A stretch of DNA of 64,000 nt from positions 1,054,001 to 1,118,000 of the forward strand of contig NC_003910.7 in NCBI RefSeq assembly GCF_000012325.1. The letters run 5' to 3'. Under the pieces are notes generated by a model that worked only from the letters and a program-made list of their open reading frames with translations, had not been told where the DNA came from and did not search any database. Both the position numbers and the translations under genes were made by a program. Positions 1-8,967 of this stretch are shown piece after piece (positions within the stretch are counted from its first letter, which is position 1; the number at the start of each line of letters is the position of its first letter). Source of the DNA: Colwellia psychrerythraea 34H (GTDB lineage: Bacteria > Pseudomonadota > Gammaproteobacteria > Enterobacterales > Alteromonadaceae).

Positions 1-241
1 TGATGCGGCAGAAGCTGGCGATAATGTTGCTCTAGCTATTGTTACTGAAGGCGCTGAGTATATTAATAATATTGCCCGCACTTTAGCGGTAAAAAATCCA
101 CCACGCATCTCTATGCTTGGTGGTCTAACACCAAGGTTGAAATTTTGGTTAGCAGATGAAATTAAAAGTATGTTAGAAGTGCCTTTAAATGCACCTGAAG
201 TGGGCTCTGTATTTTTCGCTAGGCAGCAACAGGCTAAATAG
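1..241 (+). CDS. nagK: Amino-sugar kinase, C-terminal fragment (BadF/BadG/BcrA/BcrD ATPase family)
   Basis: The window opens inside this gene; only the last 79 codons are visible, read from base 2 to the TAG at 239-241. The translation contains SMLGGLTPRL and ends GSVFFARQQQAK, which fits the C-terminal ATPase lobe of the BadF/BadG/BcrA/BcrD family; the glycine-rich GGL stretch would be the last nucleotide-contacting loop. Its position just upstream of nagA and a GlcNAc transporter suggests an N-acetylglucosamine or glucosamine kinase, as in the nag clusters of Shewanella-type bacteria. The substrate is inferred from context; the catalytic N-terminus is outside the window. Confidence 0.7.
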   Translation, partial: DAAEAGDNVALAIVTEGAEYINNIARTLAVKNPPRISMLGGLTPRLKFWLADEIKSMLEVPLNAPEVGSVFFARQQQAK

Positions 242-261
242 CAATCTGAGTAATGATTGTA

Positions 262-300
262 TTATACAAATGGATTAATAAAGTAGTCCGATTGGTATAA
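262..300. repeat. Short palindromic element, copy 1 (nagK-nagA gap)
   Basis: The left arm starting TATACAAATGGATTA is an imperfect reverse complement of the right arm ending AGTCCGATTGGTATA, with only a few bases between. The right arm resembles the outer arms at 9987-10045, 11447-11760 and 63,9xx. It lies 39 bases before the nagA start. Confidence 0.55.
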
Positions 301-338
301 TATCGCTAGCCATTGAACTTGATAATTTAGGACAACTC

Positions 339-1469
339 ATGACACAAAAACGCTTTCATGCTCAACGATTCTTTGATGGGCAAGCTTTTCTCGATGATCA
401 AGTATTGACCATAGTCGATGGTAAAATTACTGCTATTGACCAAGATATTACTAATATTGATGTTAGTGTTACAGGTTTAGTTGTTCCAGGTTATATCGAC
501 TTGCAAGTTAACGGTGGTGGCGGTGCATTATTCAATGATTCACCGTCAGTTGATAACTTAAAAACAATCATGACTGCTCATGCTAGGTTTGGTACCACAG
601 CGATGATGCCGACCTTAATTACCGATAAAATTGAAGTAATGCAGCAAGCTGCAAAGGCCATTGCTCAAGCAATATCAGAAGGTGTTCCCGGTATCATTGG
701 CATCCATTTTGAGGGACCGCACTTATCTATTGATAAAAAAGGTACCCATTGTGCCGATTATATTCGACCTATTTCTGATGATGAATGGCAGGTTCTCTCT
801 CGCCAAGACATTGGCCAAATTATGGTAACGCTTGCACCGGAAACTGTAAGTGCTGAAGACGTAACCCGAATGGTTGAGTTAGGAATTAAAGTTTGCTTAG
901 GTCACACTAATGCTGATTTTAAAACGACTCAACAGGCTATTGATGCTGGGGCAAGTGGTTTTACTCATTTATTTAATGCTATGTCCCCATTGCAAGGTCG
1001 TGAACCGGGTGTTGTTGGCGCTGCGCTTTTAAATAATCATACTAGCTGCGGTTTAATTGTTGATGGTTTCCATGTGGATTACGCCAGTTGTAGATTAGCA
1101 ATTCAAGCTAAACCTCAAGGTAAAATATTCTTAGTAACTGATGCAATGCCGCCCGTAGGCACAGATCAAACCCAATTCGCTTTATACGATCGTACAGTTT
1201 ATGTCGATAACGGTAAACTTACGTCAACCACAGGTGAACTCGCTGGCTCTTCTTTAGATATGGCCAGTGCCGTGAAAAATACGCATCACAAGTTGGGCAT
1301 TGAGTTAGGCGAAGCAATTCGGATGGCCAGTTTGTACCCAGCACAATATTTATATCAAAACCAAACGGTTATGCGTGGTGAACTCATACCAGGAAAACAA
1401 GCTGATATGGTGGTATTGAATGATGATTTGTCTGTACAAGAAACCTGGATTGCAGGTGCAAAAGTTTAG
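339..1469 (+). CDS. nagA: N-acetylglucosamine-6-phosphate deacetylase
   Basis: NagA removes the acetyl group from GlcNAc-6-phosphate in the cytoplasm, giving glucosamine-6-phosphate and acetate; it is the committed step of GlcNAc and chitin use. The 376 residues match the usual family length. Amidohydrolase signatures are visible: GYIDLQVNG early, HFEGPH (metal-binding glutamate, near residue 128), LGHTNA and THLFNAMSP (metal-binding histidines), and VTDAMPP with the catalytic aspartate. The start ATG follows a GGACAACTC stretch. It lies 97 bases after the kinase fragment and 100 bases before the transporter, so the three probably form one catabolic operon. Identity is secure. Confidence 0.96.
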   Translation: MTQKRFHAQRFFDGQAFLDDQVLTIVDGKITAIDQDITNIDVSVTGLVVPGYIDLQVNGGGGALFNDSPSVDNLKTIMTAHARFGTTAMMPTLITDKIEVMQQAAKAIAQAISEGVPGIIGIHFEGPHLSIDKKGTHCADYIRPISDDEWQVLSRQDIGQIMVTLAPETVSAEDVTRMVELGIKVCLGHTNADFKTTQQAIDAGASGFTHLFNAMSPLQGREPGVVGAALLNNHTSCGLIVDGFHVDYASCRLAIQAKPQGKIFLVTDAMPPVGTDQTQFALYDRTVYVDNGKLTSTTGELAGSSLDMASAVKNTHHKLGIELGEAIRMASLYPAQYLYQNQTVMRGELIPGKQADMVVLNDDLSVQETWIAGAKV

Positions 1470-1569
1470 TTTACTAGCCGCAATTATTTCGATTAAAACT
1501 AGACCATCAAAACTAGCGACTACTAAACCAATTTAAATAATAATTATAATGCAAGTTAACGAGGAAGTT

Positions 1570-2877
1570 ATGGAAATGTCTTTAACAGAAGAGAAGAAGC
1601 AAAGTAATGCTGTACCGATGGTTATCGTTGCCGGGCTATTTTTTATCCTAGGTTTTGCTACCTGGTTAAACGGCTCCTTAATGCCTTACTTGCAACAAAT
1701 ACTACAATTAACACCATTTCAAGCATCGCTAATATTATTTTCTTTTTATATTGCGGTTACCTTTACTGCCTTACCTTCTGCGGCCATTATTCGTAAAGTA
1801 GGTTATAAAAATGGTATGGCTTTAGGTATGGGGACCATGATGATTGCTGGTTTACTTTTCATTCCAGCAGCTAAAACACAAATTTTTCCATTATTTCTAT
1901 TAGCCCAGCTGGTTATGGGTACAGGACAAACGTTACTACAAACTGCGGTTAATCCATACGTAGTTCGTATTGGCCCTGAAGAGTCAGCAGCAGCACGTAT
2001 CTCAATTATGGGAATCTTAAATAAAGGCGCAGGTGTCGTTGCTCCTATCGTTTTTACCGCATTAATCTTAAGTGGTTTTAGCGATACCGTTGGTACAGAG
2101 TTAAGCCAAGTTCAAATTGATGCTATGGCTGATAAATTAATTTTACCTTATTTAGGCATGGCTTTGTTTATTGGTATTTTAGGCTTTGCAGTGAAAAAGT
2201 CTCCTTTACCTGAGCTAGCAAGTGAAGAAGAAGAGGGTGAAAATAAAGGTCACTTAAAAGAAGCGCTTTCTCACCCTAACTTAGCACTAGGTGTTGTGGC
2301 ATTATTTTTATATGTTGCCGTAGAAGTTATTGCCGGGGATACCATTGGCGCATTCGCTCTTGCGTTAGGCGTTGAAAATTACAGTGTTATGACCTCTTAT
2401 ACTATGGGTTGCATGGTACTAGGTTATATTCTAGGTATCGTACTTATCCCGCGTTTTATTTCACAACAAAAAGCCTTGATGGTCTCTGCTGTTTTAGGTT
2501 TGGCACTTACTGGTGGTGTCATCTTTGGCGATAATAACTCTTTTGCGATAGCTGACTCGCTGTCGTTTATTCTTGGTGGTGCTCAGTTACCTGATACCTT
2601 GATATTAATTGCTTTCTTAGGGCTTGCTAACGCTATTGTTTGGCCAGCTGTTTTCCCATTAGCCCTTTCTGGTATGGGTAAACTAACCAGTGTTGGCTCT
2701 GCGCTGTTAGTCATGGGGATTTCTGGTGGCGCCTTTGGTCCATTATTCTGGAGTTTAGTAAGTGGCACCAGTGGAAAAGCAGTAGACCTTCAAGGTGGTT
2801 ATATTGTTATGCTACCTTGTTATTTATTTATTTTATTTTACGCAATTAAAGGCTGTAAGATGAAGTCTTGGAAATAA
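1570..2877 (+). CDS. nagP: N-acetylglucosamine MFS transporter (FucP/NagP type)
   Basis: This is a 12-helix sugar transporter of the FHS (FucP-like) branch of the major facilitator superfamily, resembling NagP, which brings GlcNAc across the inner membrane. The first helix carries the FILGFATWLNGSLMPYLQ pattern typical of FucP/NagP proteins. An in-frame ATG at 1549 exists, but a GAGGAA ribosome site at 1561-1566 lies downstream of it and points to the ATG at 1570 or 1576; 1570 is used here. Substrate specificity is inferred from the adjacent nagA. A hairpin terminator follows. Confidence 0.88.
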   Translation: MEMSLTEEKKQSNAVPMVIVAGLFFILGFATWLNGSLMPYLQQILQLTPFQASLILFSFYIAVTFTALPSAAIIRKVGYKNGMALGMGTMMIAGLLFIPAAKTQIFPLFLLAQLVMGTGQTLLQTAVNPYVVRIGPEESAAARISIMGILNKGAGVVAPIVFTALILSGFSDTVGTELSQVQIDAMADKLILPYLGMALFIGILGFAVKKSPLPELASEEEEGENKGHLKEALSHPNLALGVVALFLYVAVEVIAGDTIGAFALALGVENYSVMTSYTMGCMVLGYILGIVLIPRFISQQKALMVSAVLGLALTGGVIFGDNNSFAIADSLSFILGGAQLPDTLILIAFLGLANAIVWPAVFPLALSGMGKLTSVGSALLVMGISGGAFGPLFWSLVSGTSGKAVDLQGGYIVMLPCYLFILFYAIKGCKMKSWK

Positions 2878-2910
2878 AGTGATTTAAACTTCGATTTAAA
2901 CGCTGCTAAG

Positions 2911-2959
2911 AAAACCTCAATACATTTTTATTCTATATAAACGGTGTTGAGGTTTTTTT
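2911..2959 (+). terminator. Terminator after nagP
   Basis: AAAACCTCAA at 2911-2920 is complementary to TTGAGGTTTT at 2947-2956, followed by a run of T. The loop is long (26 bases), so strength is uncertain. Confidence 0.6.
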
Positions 2960-3061
2960 GTATCTAAAATTCAATTAGTTAAGTGTTGGTAAGGAAAGTA
3001 GGAATATATAGAGGATTAATGTTTAAAACATGGTGTTCTAGTTGTGCCAGTGTTGACCTAC

Positions 3062-3116
3062 TGGTTTAACCATATTAGTATGATCTCACTGGTTAAGGTC
3101 TGACCACTTTTATAAT
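3062..3116 (+). promoter_or_regulatory. Candidate operator pair and promoter for the 3183 gene
   Basis: In the 305-base gap after nagP there is a perfect palindrome TGGTTTAACCA (3062-3072) and a second, looser one, TGGTTA...TGACCA (3090-3107). A TATAAT -10 candidate follows at 3111-3116. The arms resemble operators of GntR-type regulators such as FadR or PdhR (TGGT...ACCA), but no regulator is encoded nearby. Confidence 0.35.
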
Positions 3117-3182
3117 ATTGTCAATGAAAGTGATTATCAGCTTAAGCAGAGAGGAAGGTAACGCATTAAAAAGGAATTTATT

Positions 3183-3392
3183 ATGTGTGAAGCTAAAAGG
3201 AAAGTTACGGTTATCTATTGTTGTGATAATGAATTAGCACTGTATCGAAAAACTCAGAGTTTTAATATAAATGCCTATGGCGATATGATCATACCTCAGG
3301 AATTTAAACGAGGTAAAACCATAGTAGCTGTCTGTGAAGGTGATATAGATGTCATTAATAGCGTTGGTGATAAGCTGGTGAATGAGTATTGA
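3183..3392 (+). CDS. Small conserved protein, probably TIGR02922 family
   Basis: This 69-residue protein has no signal peptide or membrane segment. It has a Cys-Cys pair (VIYCCDNE), and the second half (DMIIPQEFKRGKTIVAVCEGD) looks like a compact beta-rich fold. It resembles a family of about 70-residue proteins known mainly from Colwellia and related marine genera (TIGR02922), recalled from memory and not searched. Function is unknown. It stands alone, with a possible promoter and palindromic operators upstream and a strong bidirectional terminator downstream. Confidence 0.7.
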   Translation: MCEAKRKVTVIYCCDNELALYRKTQSFNINAYGDMIIPQEFKRGKTIVAVCEGDIDVINSVGDKLVNEY

Positions 3393-3458
3393 TATCAATA
3401 AGTACTGAACTTACAAAGTATTAATACACAGGTTTTATTAAACGGACTCTGTATAAAT

Positions 3459-3487
3459 AAAAAAGGTGACATAATGTCACCTTTTTT
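3459..3487. terminator. Bidirectional terminator between the 3183 gene and ccmE
   Basis: AAAAAGGTGACA (3460-3471) pairs with TGTCACCTTTTT around a three-base loop, with A- and T-runs on both sides. It can serve the plus-strand small gene and the minus-strand ccm operon. Confidence 0.85.
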
Positions 3488-3502
3488 GTGTCAAACGTTA
3501 GA

Positions 3503-4039
3503 TTAATAACTGTTAGTTTTTTTACTTTCTAATTGTTTGTCACTGTAAGTTGCTTTGTCATGCTTTTGACCTGCAGCCTCAGCTAATTCTGCTGGCATAT
3601 AATTTTCATCATGCTTAGCAAGTACTTCACTTGCTTCAATACTTAAGCCCGTTGGTGGGTGTTCGGTCAACGTACCATTGGCTACAATGCCTTGGCCTTC
3701 GCGAAATAAATCAGGTAATATTCCTTCGTAATACACAGTAACCATAGGGTCGCTATCTTTGAAAACGATAGGCATGGCCATATCACTAAGCCTAAATGAT
3801 ACTTTAAGATTCTCAGGATCGCGCTTTACTGAGCCCGGCACCACTAAACCACCGATACGAATACGTTGGCCAAGACTCGGTTTTAATCCGGTTTCTTTTT
3901 TACCTTGCGTGATCTCTGACGGGGTGAAAAATAAATCAATATTTTGACTTAGGGCATACAAAACAAGCCCGGACACTACGCCTATACCAATAAGGATAGA
4001 GCCAACAATAGCAAGACGTTTTTTACGGCGTGGATTCAT
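3503..4039 (-). CDS. ccmE: Cytochrome c maturation protein CcmE (periplasmic heme chaperone)
   Basis: CcmE receives heme from CcmC/CcmAB on the outer face of the inner membrane and carries it to the CcmFH ligase. The 178-residue protein begins with a short basic stretch and one membrane anchor (about residues 9-30), then a beta-barrel OB fold. The covalent heme-binding histidine is His143 in the HDENY motif, with Tyr147 as its usual partner. The C-terminal tail is polar and flexible, as in the family. Its start overlaps the ccmD stop by one base, so the two are translationally coupled. Confidence 0.97.
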   Translation of the reverse strand: MNPRRKKRLAIVGSILIGIGVVSGLVLYALSQNIDLFFTPSEITQGKKETGLKPSLGQRIRIGGLVVPGSVKRDPENLKVSFRLSDMAMPIVFKDSDPMVTVYYEGILPDLFREGQGIVANGTLTEHPPTGLSIEASEVLAKHDENYMPAELAEAAGQKHDKATYSDKQLESKKTNSY

Positions 4040-4272
4040 TATTCAATTACCTCGTTTAATTCTTTATTTTGTTGCTTACGTAGTGCTTTAGCTTGACGGA
4101 GTTTGTCTTCTCGCTGCTTACGCTTAGCTATTTGGGTGATGATTTTCTGATGATCCGCTTTAGAGCTGATCAATAAAAGTGTAAGTATCAAAGCGGCAGC
4201 ACCAAAAGAAAGCCAGACATAAAAGCCATAACCGCCCATATTGATGAAATCGCTAAAACTATTAAATTGCAT
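4039..4272 (-). CDS. ccmD: Heme exporter accessory protein CcmD
   Basis: A small membrane protein of 77 residues with one helix (about residues 14-35) and a basic, charged, coiled-coil-like cytoplasmic tail. The N-terminal [13 protein letters not shown] is the recognisable CcmD signature. CcmD helps release holo-CcmE from the CcmABC complex. It sits between ccmC and ccmE and overlaps the latter, which confirms the call despite low sequence conservation in this family. Confidence 0.93.
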   Translation of the reverse strand: MQFNSFSDFINMGGYGFYVWLSFGAAALILTLLLISSKADHQKIITQIAKRKQREDKLRQAKALRKQQNKELNEVIE

Positions 4273-4331
4273 TGAGTGCTCTCCAACTACCTTGCTAATT
4301 TTGTGTATTATTTATAGTGCTTGTTCTGTCA

Positions 4332-5078
4332 TTAACTACTTGAGTTGTTTTCCACTAACTCACGCACCCAGGGACGAATGCTATTGCGCGCTAGAATTTC
4401 ATTACGAAAACGTAGACAAATGATCACACCGACTAATAATGAAAAGCCGATAAAACAAAAGATGAATGGCCATAACATATCAAGTGACATTGACGGCTTA
4501 CCTAATTTGCTTACCGTAGACCCCTGATGCAAGGTATTCCACCAGTCAACTGAGTATTTAATAATTGGGATATTTATCACGCCAACAAGCGTTAAAATTC
4601 CAGCAGCTTTACCGGCTAAGTTTTTATCTTCAAATGCGTTATGTAAGGCAATTACCCCTAAGTACAAAAACAGTAAAATGAGCTCTGATGTTAAACGGGC
4701 ATCCCAAATCCACCAAGTACCCCACATTGGTTTACCCCAAGCAGCACCAGTAATTAGTGCGATGGCAGTGAAGCTTGCGCCAACAGGAGCCATAGCGGCT
4801 GCAGATGCATCGGCAAGTTTTAATTGCCATACTAAGCTGCTAAAGGCGGCGACGGCCATAGCAAAATAAATGCCCATAGATAATGACGCTGCAGGTACAT
4901 GAATGTAGAAGATACGAAAGCTATGTCCTTGCTGATAATCAGCAGGGGCGAACAATAATGCCCATACTAAGCCAATACCGAGAAAGATTGCCGCAAGGGC
5001 GCTTAACCAAGGTAATAACTTATTAGTAAAGTGATAAGACACTTCTGGGTTTGCATAAGGGTGTAACCATTTCCACAT
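4332..5078 (-). CDS. ccmC: Heme exporter/handling protein CcmC
   Basis: CcmC is the six-helix inner-membrane protein that presents heme to CcmE. The 248-residue protein carries the tryptophan-rich WWD segment (about residues 114-130, with WGTWWIWDARLT) and the two external axial histidines at His60 (FYIHVP) and His184 (LHQGS), at the positions known for E. coli CcmC. Its start overlaps the ccmB stop by one base. A 59-base gap separates it from ccmD. Confidence 0.97.
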   Translation of the reverse strand: MWKWLHPYANPEVSYHFTNKLLPWLSALAAIFLGIGLVWALLFAPADYQQGHSFRIFYIHVPAASLSMGIYFAMAVAAFSSLVWQLKLADASAAAMAPVGASFTAIALITGAAWGKPMWGTWWIWDARLTSELILLFLYLGVIALHNAFEDKNLAGKAAGILTLVGVINIPIIKYSVDWWNTLHQGSTVSKLGKPSMSLDMLWPFIFCFIGFSLLVGVIICLRFRNEILARNSIRPWVRELVENNSSS

Positions 5079-5893
5079 CAGTTGGTACTCACTTTTAGGG
5101 CGGCCCCAACAGCAAAGGGGGCGAGCGTTAAAGATCCAAAGAATAATGCGGCGATTATAGCAAGTTGACCGCTGTAAGGTAAGCCAAGCGCGGCAGTATC
5201 TATCGCGCTGGTAGCAAAAATTAATACCGGAATATAAAGGGGTAAAACAAGTAAGCTGAGTAATACCCCCCCTTTTTTAATCCCTACGGTAAGTGCAACA
5301 CCCACTGCACCAAGTAGACTAAGTACAGGCGTACCTAGCAATAAGGTAAGTAATAATGCGGTGTAACTGTGTTCATCTAAATGCAGGAGCACAGCTAACA
5401 GCGGCGCTATTAAAAGAAGTGGTAAGCCAGTAATAAGCCAATGAGCGAATATTTTAGCCAGCACTAATACAAATATCGGGTGAGGGCTAAGTAACATTTG
5501 TTCAAGTGAACCATCAAGGTGATCTGATTTAAATAATCGGTCTAATGATAAAAGGGTCGCTAATAATGCTGCTACCCAAATAATACCTGGGGCAATACGG
5601 CTTAACGTTTGTGCTTCAGGACCAATACCTAAAGGGAAAAGTGTGACTACAATAACAAAAAATAGTAAGGGATTAATGATGTCATCTTTATGGCGCATCG
5701 CAATGGTAAGATCACGTTTTAATACCAACATAAAGGCATGGCGATAAGAGAGCGGTTGTGATGACTGTGCAGTACTTTCTAAAGCGGTATTCACTATCAC
5801 AGTATTCTCTATCAAAGCATTATCTATGAGAGTCTCATCGATAATGCCTACTAAGTTTTCAGTCATTTGACTAGACTGGGCTTTTAAGGTCAT
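5078..5893 (-). CDS. ccmB: Heme exporter permease CcmB, with N-terminal extension
   Basis: CcmB is the membrane partner of the CcmA ATPase, which drives release of holo-CcmE from CcmC. The core, starting near LKRDLTIAMRHK, contains DDIINPLLFFVIVVTLFPLG and matches the family over about 220 residues with six membrane segments. This copy has an extra polar N-terminus of roughly 50 residues with a repetitive ETLIDNALIENTVIVNTALE stretch, which other CcmB proteins usually lack. A later start, such as Met54, would remove it. It lies 37 bases downstream of ccmA. Confidence 0.95.
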   Translation of the reverse strand: MTLKAQSSQMTENLVGIIDETLIDNALIENTVIVNTALESTAQSSQPLSYRHAFMLVLKRDLTIAMRHKDDIINPLLFFVIVVTLFPLGIGPEAQTLSRIAPGIIWVAALLATLLSLDRLFKSDHLDGSLEQMLLSPHPIFVLVLAKIFAHWLITGLPLLLIAPLLAVLLHLDEHSYTALLLTLLLGTPVLSLLGAVGVALTVGIKKGGVLLSLLVLPLYIPVLIFATSAIDTAALGLPYSGQLAIIAALFFGSLTLAPFAVGAALKVSTN

Positions 5894-5930
5894 TAGGTTA
5901 TTTCTCTAAACGCTCTAAAAGGAATGCATA

Positions 5931-6599
5931 TTAATCAACAGCACTATCATAGCTGTAATCTAGAGTGATTTTTTTGATTTGTTCAGGCTTTATGCTAATT
6001 AAATCTTGGTGTGTGGTTAAAATAACACAACCACCACGTTCAGCATGTAAAGAAAACAGTCGCTCTAAACTAGCAACGCCTTGTTTATCTATGGCAGTAA
6101 AGGGTTCATCTAAAATCCAAATAGGCACATTACTTTGATATAAACGCGCTAATGCGATACGTCTATGCTGGCCAGCACTTAAATGTGATGCCAAACACTC
6201 TTCAAAGCCTGAAAGGTTTACCTTTGCTAAATAAGATAAGCTCTCTTGGGTTTTGTTACCATGTAATGCCAAATTAAAATCAAGATTTTCTTCTGCGGTC
6301 ATTTCACCTTTTACACCAGATAAATGGCCAAAATAAAGTAAATTTTGATGAAATTCTTCTCGACAGTGACTTATGAGTTGCTCTCTGTATAATATTTGAC
6401 CATCATAGGGTTGAGAGAGACCCGATAAAATACGTAATAAACTGGTTTTTCCAGAGCCATTAGGGCCCTCAACTTGCACTATGTCACCGGCATTTATTTG
6501 CAGTGACAACTCATCAAATAATAAGCGTTCTTCTCGAATACAGGTGAGGTTTACTGCACTGATCAAGGGAGTTGAGTTTTTTTTGGACAATGTATTCAC
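5931..6599 (-). CDS. ccmA: Heme exporter ATP-binding protein CcmA
   Basis: This is the ABC ATPase of the CcmAB complex; ATP hydrolysis frees heme-loaded CcmE. The Walker A motif GPNGSGKT is at residues 45-52. The signature is [14 protein letters not shown], a CcmA-type variant with AGQ instead of the common GGQ. The Walker B region is [12 protein letters not shown]. The length of 222 is normal. It is the first gene of the minus-strand ccmABCDE operon, which diverges from ccmFGHI across a 299-base intergenic region. Confidence 0.97.
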   Translation of the reverse strand: MNTLSKKNSTPLISAVNLTCIREERLLFDELSLQINAGDIVQVEGPNGSGKTSLLRILSGLSQPYDGQILYREQLISHCREEFHQNLLYFGHLSGVKGEMTAEENLDFNLALHGNKTQESLSYLAKVNLSGFEECLASHLSAGQHRRIALARLYQSNVPIWILDEPFTAIDKQGVASLERLFSLHAERGGCVILTTHQDLISIKPEQIKKITLDYSYDSAVD

Positions 6600-6898
6600 T
6601 ATTCTGTATCAACGTTTTGTTAAAGTCTATAACACCAAGCTAGGAGGCTGAATTCTAGCGTATGTTTGTCGAGTAATTCTTGATATGGATCGTATAATCA
6701 CTTTGGGTGATATAATACCATAGCCAACATTAACATAGCCCAAGAAACTTGTAACATTATGAAACAACTTGAGTCGTTAATTTACATTAATATTTGAACC
6801 GATAAAATGTTAGTATGACGCGATAATTTTTAGCCTAATTAGTATTGTTTACTAATTACTCATGGTTAATTGTTTTTTGAAGTAGAGCGGAGAACCCA
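6600..6898. promoter_or_regulatory. Divergent ccmA / ccmF intergenic region
   Basis: This 299-base AT-rich gap must hold the promoters of both ccm operons. I found no convincing paired -35/-10 box, and no clear FNR or Fur palindrome. A GGAG ribosome site (around 6888) precedes the ccmF start. Confidence 0.5.
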
Positions 6899-8965
6899 AT
6901 GATACCCGATATGGTAGCAACACAAATGCCTGAGCTTATACCTGAACTCGGTCACTTAGCCCTTATAATTGCTTTAGCATTTGCTATTTGCTTAACTTTA
7001 ATTCCGTTAATCGGTGTTCATAGTCCGGAGCAGAGTTCATTAAAGAAACTCATGACCTATGCTAGACCACTTGCTTACGGTATGTTTTTTTTCACTGGTA
7101 TTAGTCTTGTCATTCTTGCCTATAGTTTTGTCGTTGATGATTTTTCTATTAAGTACATCGCCGGTCACTCAAATACCCATTTACCTTATTATTTTAAAAT
7201 AAGCGCCGTTTGGGGCGGTCATGAAGGCTCATTATTGTTGTGGGTGTTCTCATTAACTGCATGGACTGCCGCCGTTGCGCGTTTTTCAAAAGGTATTGAA
7301 GAAGAGTTTATTTCCCGTGTTTTAGCTGTCATGGGCATGATTGCTATCGGATTTATCGCTTTTACTTTATTAACCTCCAATCCATTTGACCGTTTATGGC
7401 CGAATGTGCCGATGGAAGGTCGTGATTTAAACCCATTATTACAAGATATTGGCTTAATTATTCATCCACCATTGTTATATCTTGGTTATGTTGGTTTTGC
7501 TGTTGCTTTTGCGTTTGCTGTTGCTGCTTTAATGGCGGGTAAAATGGATGCAGCATGGGCTCGCTGGTCTCGTCCTTGGACTGTCGGCGCGTGGGTGTGT
7601 TTAACATTAGGTATCGCGCTAGGTAGCTGGTGGGCATATTATGAACTTGGCTGGGGCGGTTGGTGGTTCTGGGATCCTGTTGAAAATGCATCATTTATGC
7701 CTTGGCTGGTCGGTACTGCTCTGATCCATTCTTTAGCGGTTACAGAAAAACGTGGCACTTTTAGAAACTGGACTATTTTACTGGCAATATTTGCTTTTGG
7801 TTTAAGTTTATTAGGTACCTTCTTAGTACGTTCTGGGGTGATTACTTCGGTACATTCTTTCGCTGCTGATCCTTCTCGCGGTATCTTTATACTTGTGATT
7901 CTTGCTATTGCTATAGGCGGCTCTTTAACGTTATACGCCTTTAGAGCGAGTACTGTGGCGAGCTTTTCTCGCTTCGCATTTTATTCACGTGAAACGGCAC
8001 TATTATTGTGTAACGTTATTTTAGTTGTTGCAGCGGTAACCGTTCTTTTAGGCACTCTATATCCATTATTAGTTGATGCGTTAGGTTACGGGAAAATATC
8101 AGTGGGTCCTCCGTATTTTAATGCCGTTTTTGTTCCTATCATGAGTATTCTATTTATCATTATGGGAATAGGGCCTTTGATTCGTTGGAAAAAAGCGAAA
8201 CAAGGCGAGTTACGTAAAAGACTTTTAAGTTCATCGGTATTTAGTATTGCTTTTGGTTTATTGTTTCCTGTGATTTATGGTGGCGAGTTCAATGCTTTGG
8301 TTGCTATGGGTATTACGTTAGCGACTTGGGTTTTCTTAGTGGTTGTTAAAGAAGTTAAAAATCAATTTCAAACAGTAGGAAAATTAACGACAAGCCATAT
8401 AGGCATGGCCACAGCTCATGCTGGTATTGCTATCACTATTGTTGGCGTTACCATCGTTTCAATGTATGAAAGCGAAACCAATGTAAAAATGGCGTTAAAC
8501 GAAAGAGTAACTATTTCAGGTTACCAAATTGAGTTTAAAGGCATTAAACATGTTGAAGGCCCTAATTACAGTGCCGAGCAAGGACAAATTAATATCTATA
8601 AAGTTACTGGCCCGAACGAAAGTGAATTCGTTAGTTTACTCAAACCGGAACGTCGCACTTACCGTGTACAAACGATGGGAATGACTGAAGCCGGAATTGA
8701 TCCTGGTTTGTTCCGTGACGTATATGTCGCTTTAGGTGATCCATTACCCGGTGGTGCGTGGGCAATTCGAGTACATTATAAACCATTTGTTCGTTGGATC
8801 TGGTTAGGTGCAATTTTCATGGGCGCAGGTGGTATTTTATCAATGCTTGATAAACGCTATCGCCGTAAAAAAACTGTAGTTGTTAAGTCACCAGTTGTTG
8901 CTGACTCGTTGACAAACACAGTGGCTGCAACGCCAACGAATACGCCAAAAGTATCGGAGATATAG
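6899..8965 (+). CDS. ccmF: Heme lyase subunit CcmF
   Basis: CcmF is the large membrane component of the heme ligase that attaches heme to the CxxCH motifs of apocytochromes c. The 688-residue protein has many membrane segments and the WWD heme-handling domain at about residues 251-270 (GWGGWWFWDPVENASFMPWL). Another conserved stretch, VWGGHEGSLLLWV, lies near residues 104-116. It leads a plus-strand ccmFGHI operon; the next gene starts two bases after its stop. This length and domain order are typical for gammaproteobacteria. Confidence 0.98.
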   Translation: MIPDMVATQMPELIPELGHLALIIALAFAICLTLIPLIGVHSPEQSSLKKLMTYARPLAYGMFFFTGISLVILAYSFVVDDFSIKYIAGHSNTHLPYYFKISAVWGGHEGSLLLWVFSLTAWTAAVARFSKGIEEEFISRVLAVMGMIAIGFIAFTLLTSNPFDRLWPNVPMEGRDLNPLLQDIGLIIHPPLLYLGYVGFAVAFAFAVAALMAGKMDAAWARWSRPWTVGAWVCLTLGIALGSWWAYYELGWGGWWFWDPVENASFMPWLVGTALIHSLAVTEKRGTFRNWTILLAIFAFGLSLLGTFLVRSGVITSVHSFAADPSRGIFILVILAIAIGGSLTLYAFRASTVASFSRFAFYSRETALLLCNVILVVAAVTVLLGTLYPLLVDALGYGKISVGPPYFNAVFVPIMSILFIIMGIGPLIRWKKAKQGELRKRLLSSSVFSIAFGLLFPVIYGGEFNALVAMGITLATWVFLVVVKEVKNQFQTVGKLTTSHIGMATAHAGIAITIVGVTIVSMYESETNVKMALNERVTISGYQIEFKGIKHVEGPNYSAEQGQINIYKVTGPNESEFVSLLKPERRTYRVQTMGMTEAGIDPGLFRDVYVALGDPLPGGAWAIRVHYKPFVRWIWLGAIFMGAGGILSMLDKRYRRKKTVVVKSPVVADSLTNTVAATPTNTPKVSEI

Positions 8966-8967
8966 TA

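Noticed and set aside
7458..7694. Minus-strand open frame inside ccmF
   Set aside because: Low-complexity Gln-rich product opposite a well-conserved membrane protein; a shadow frame.
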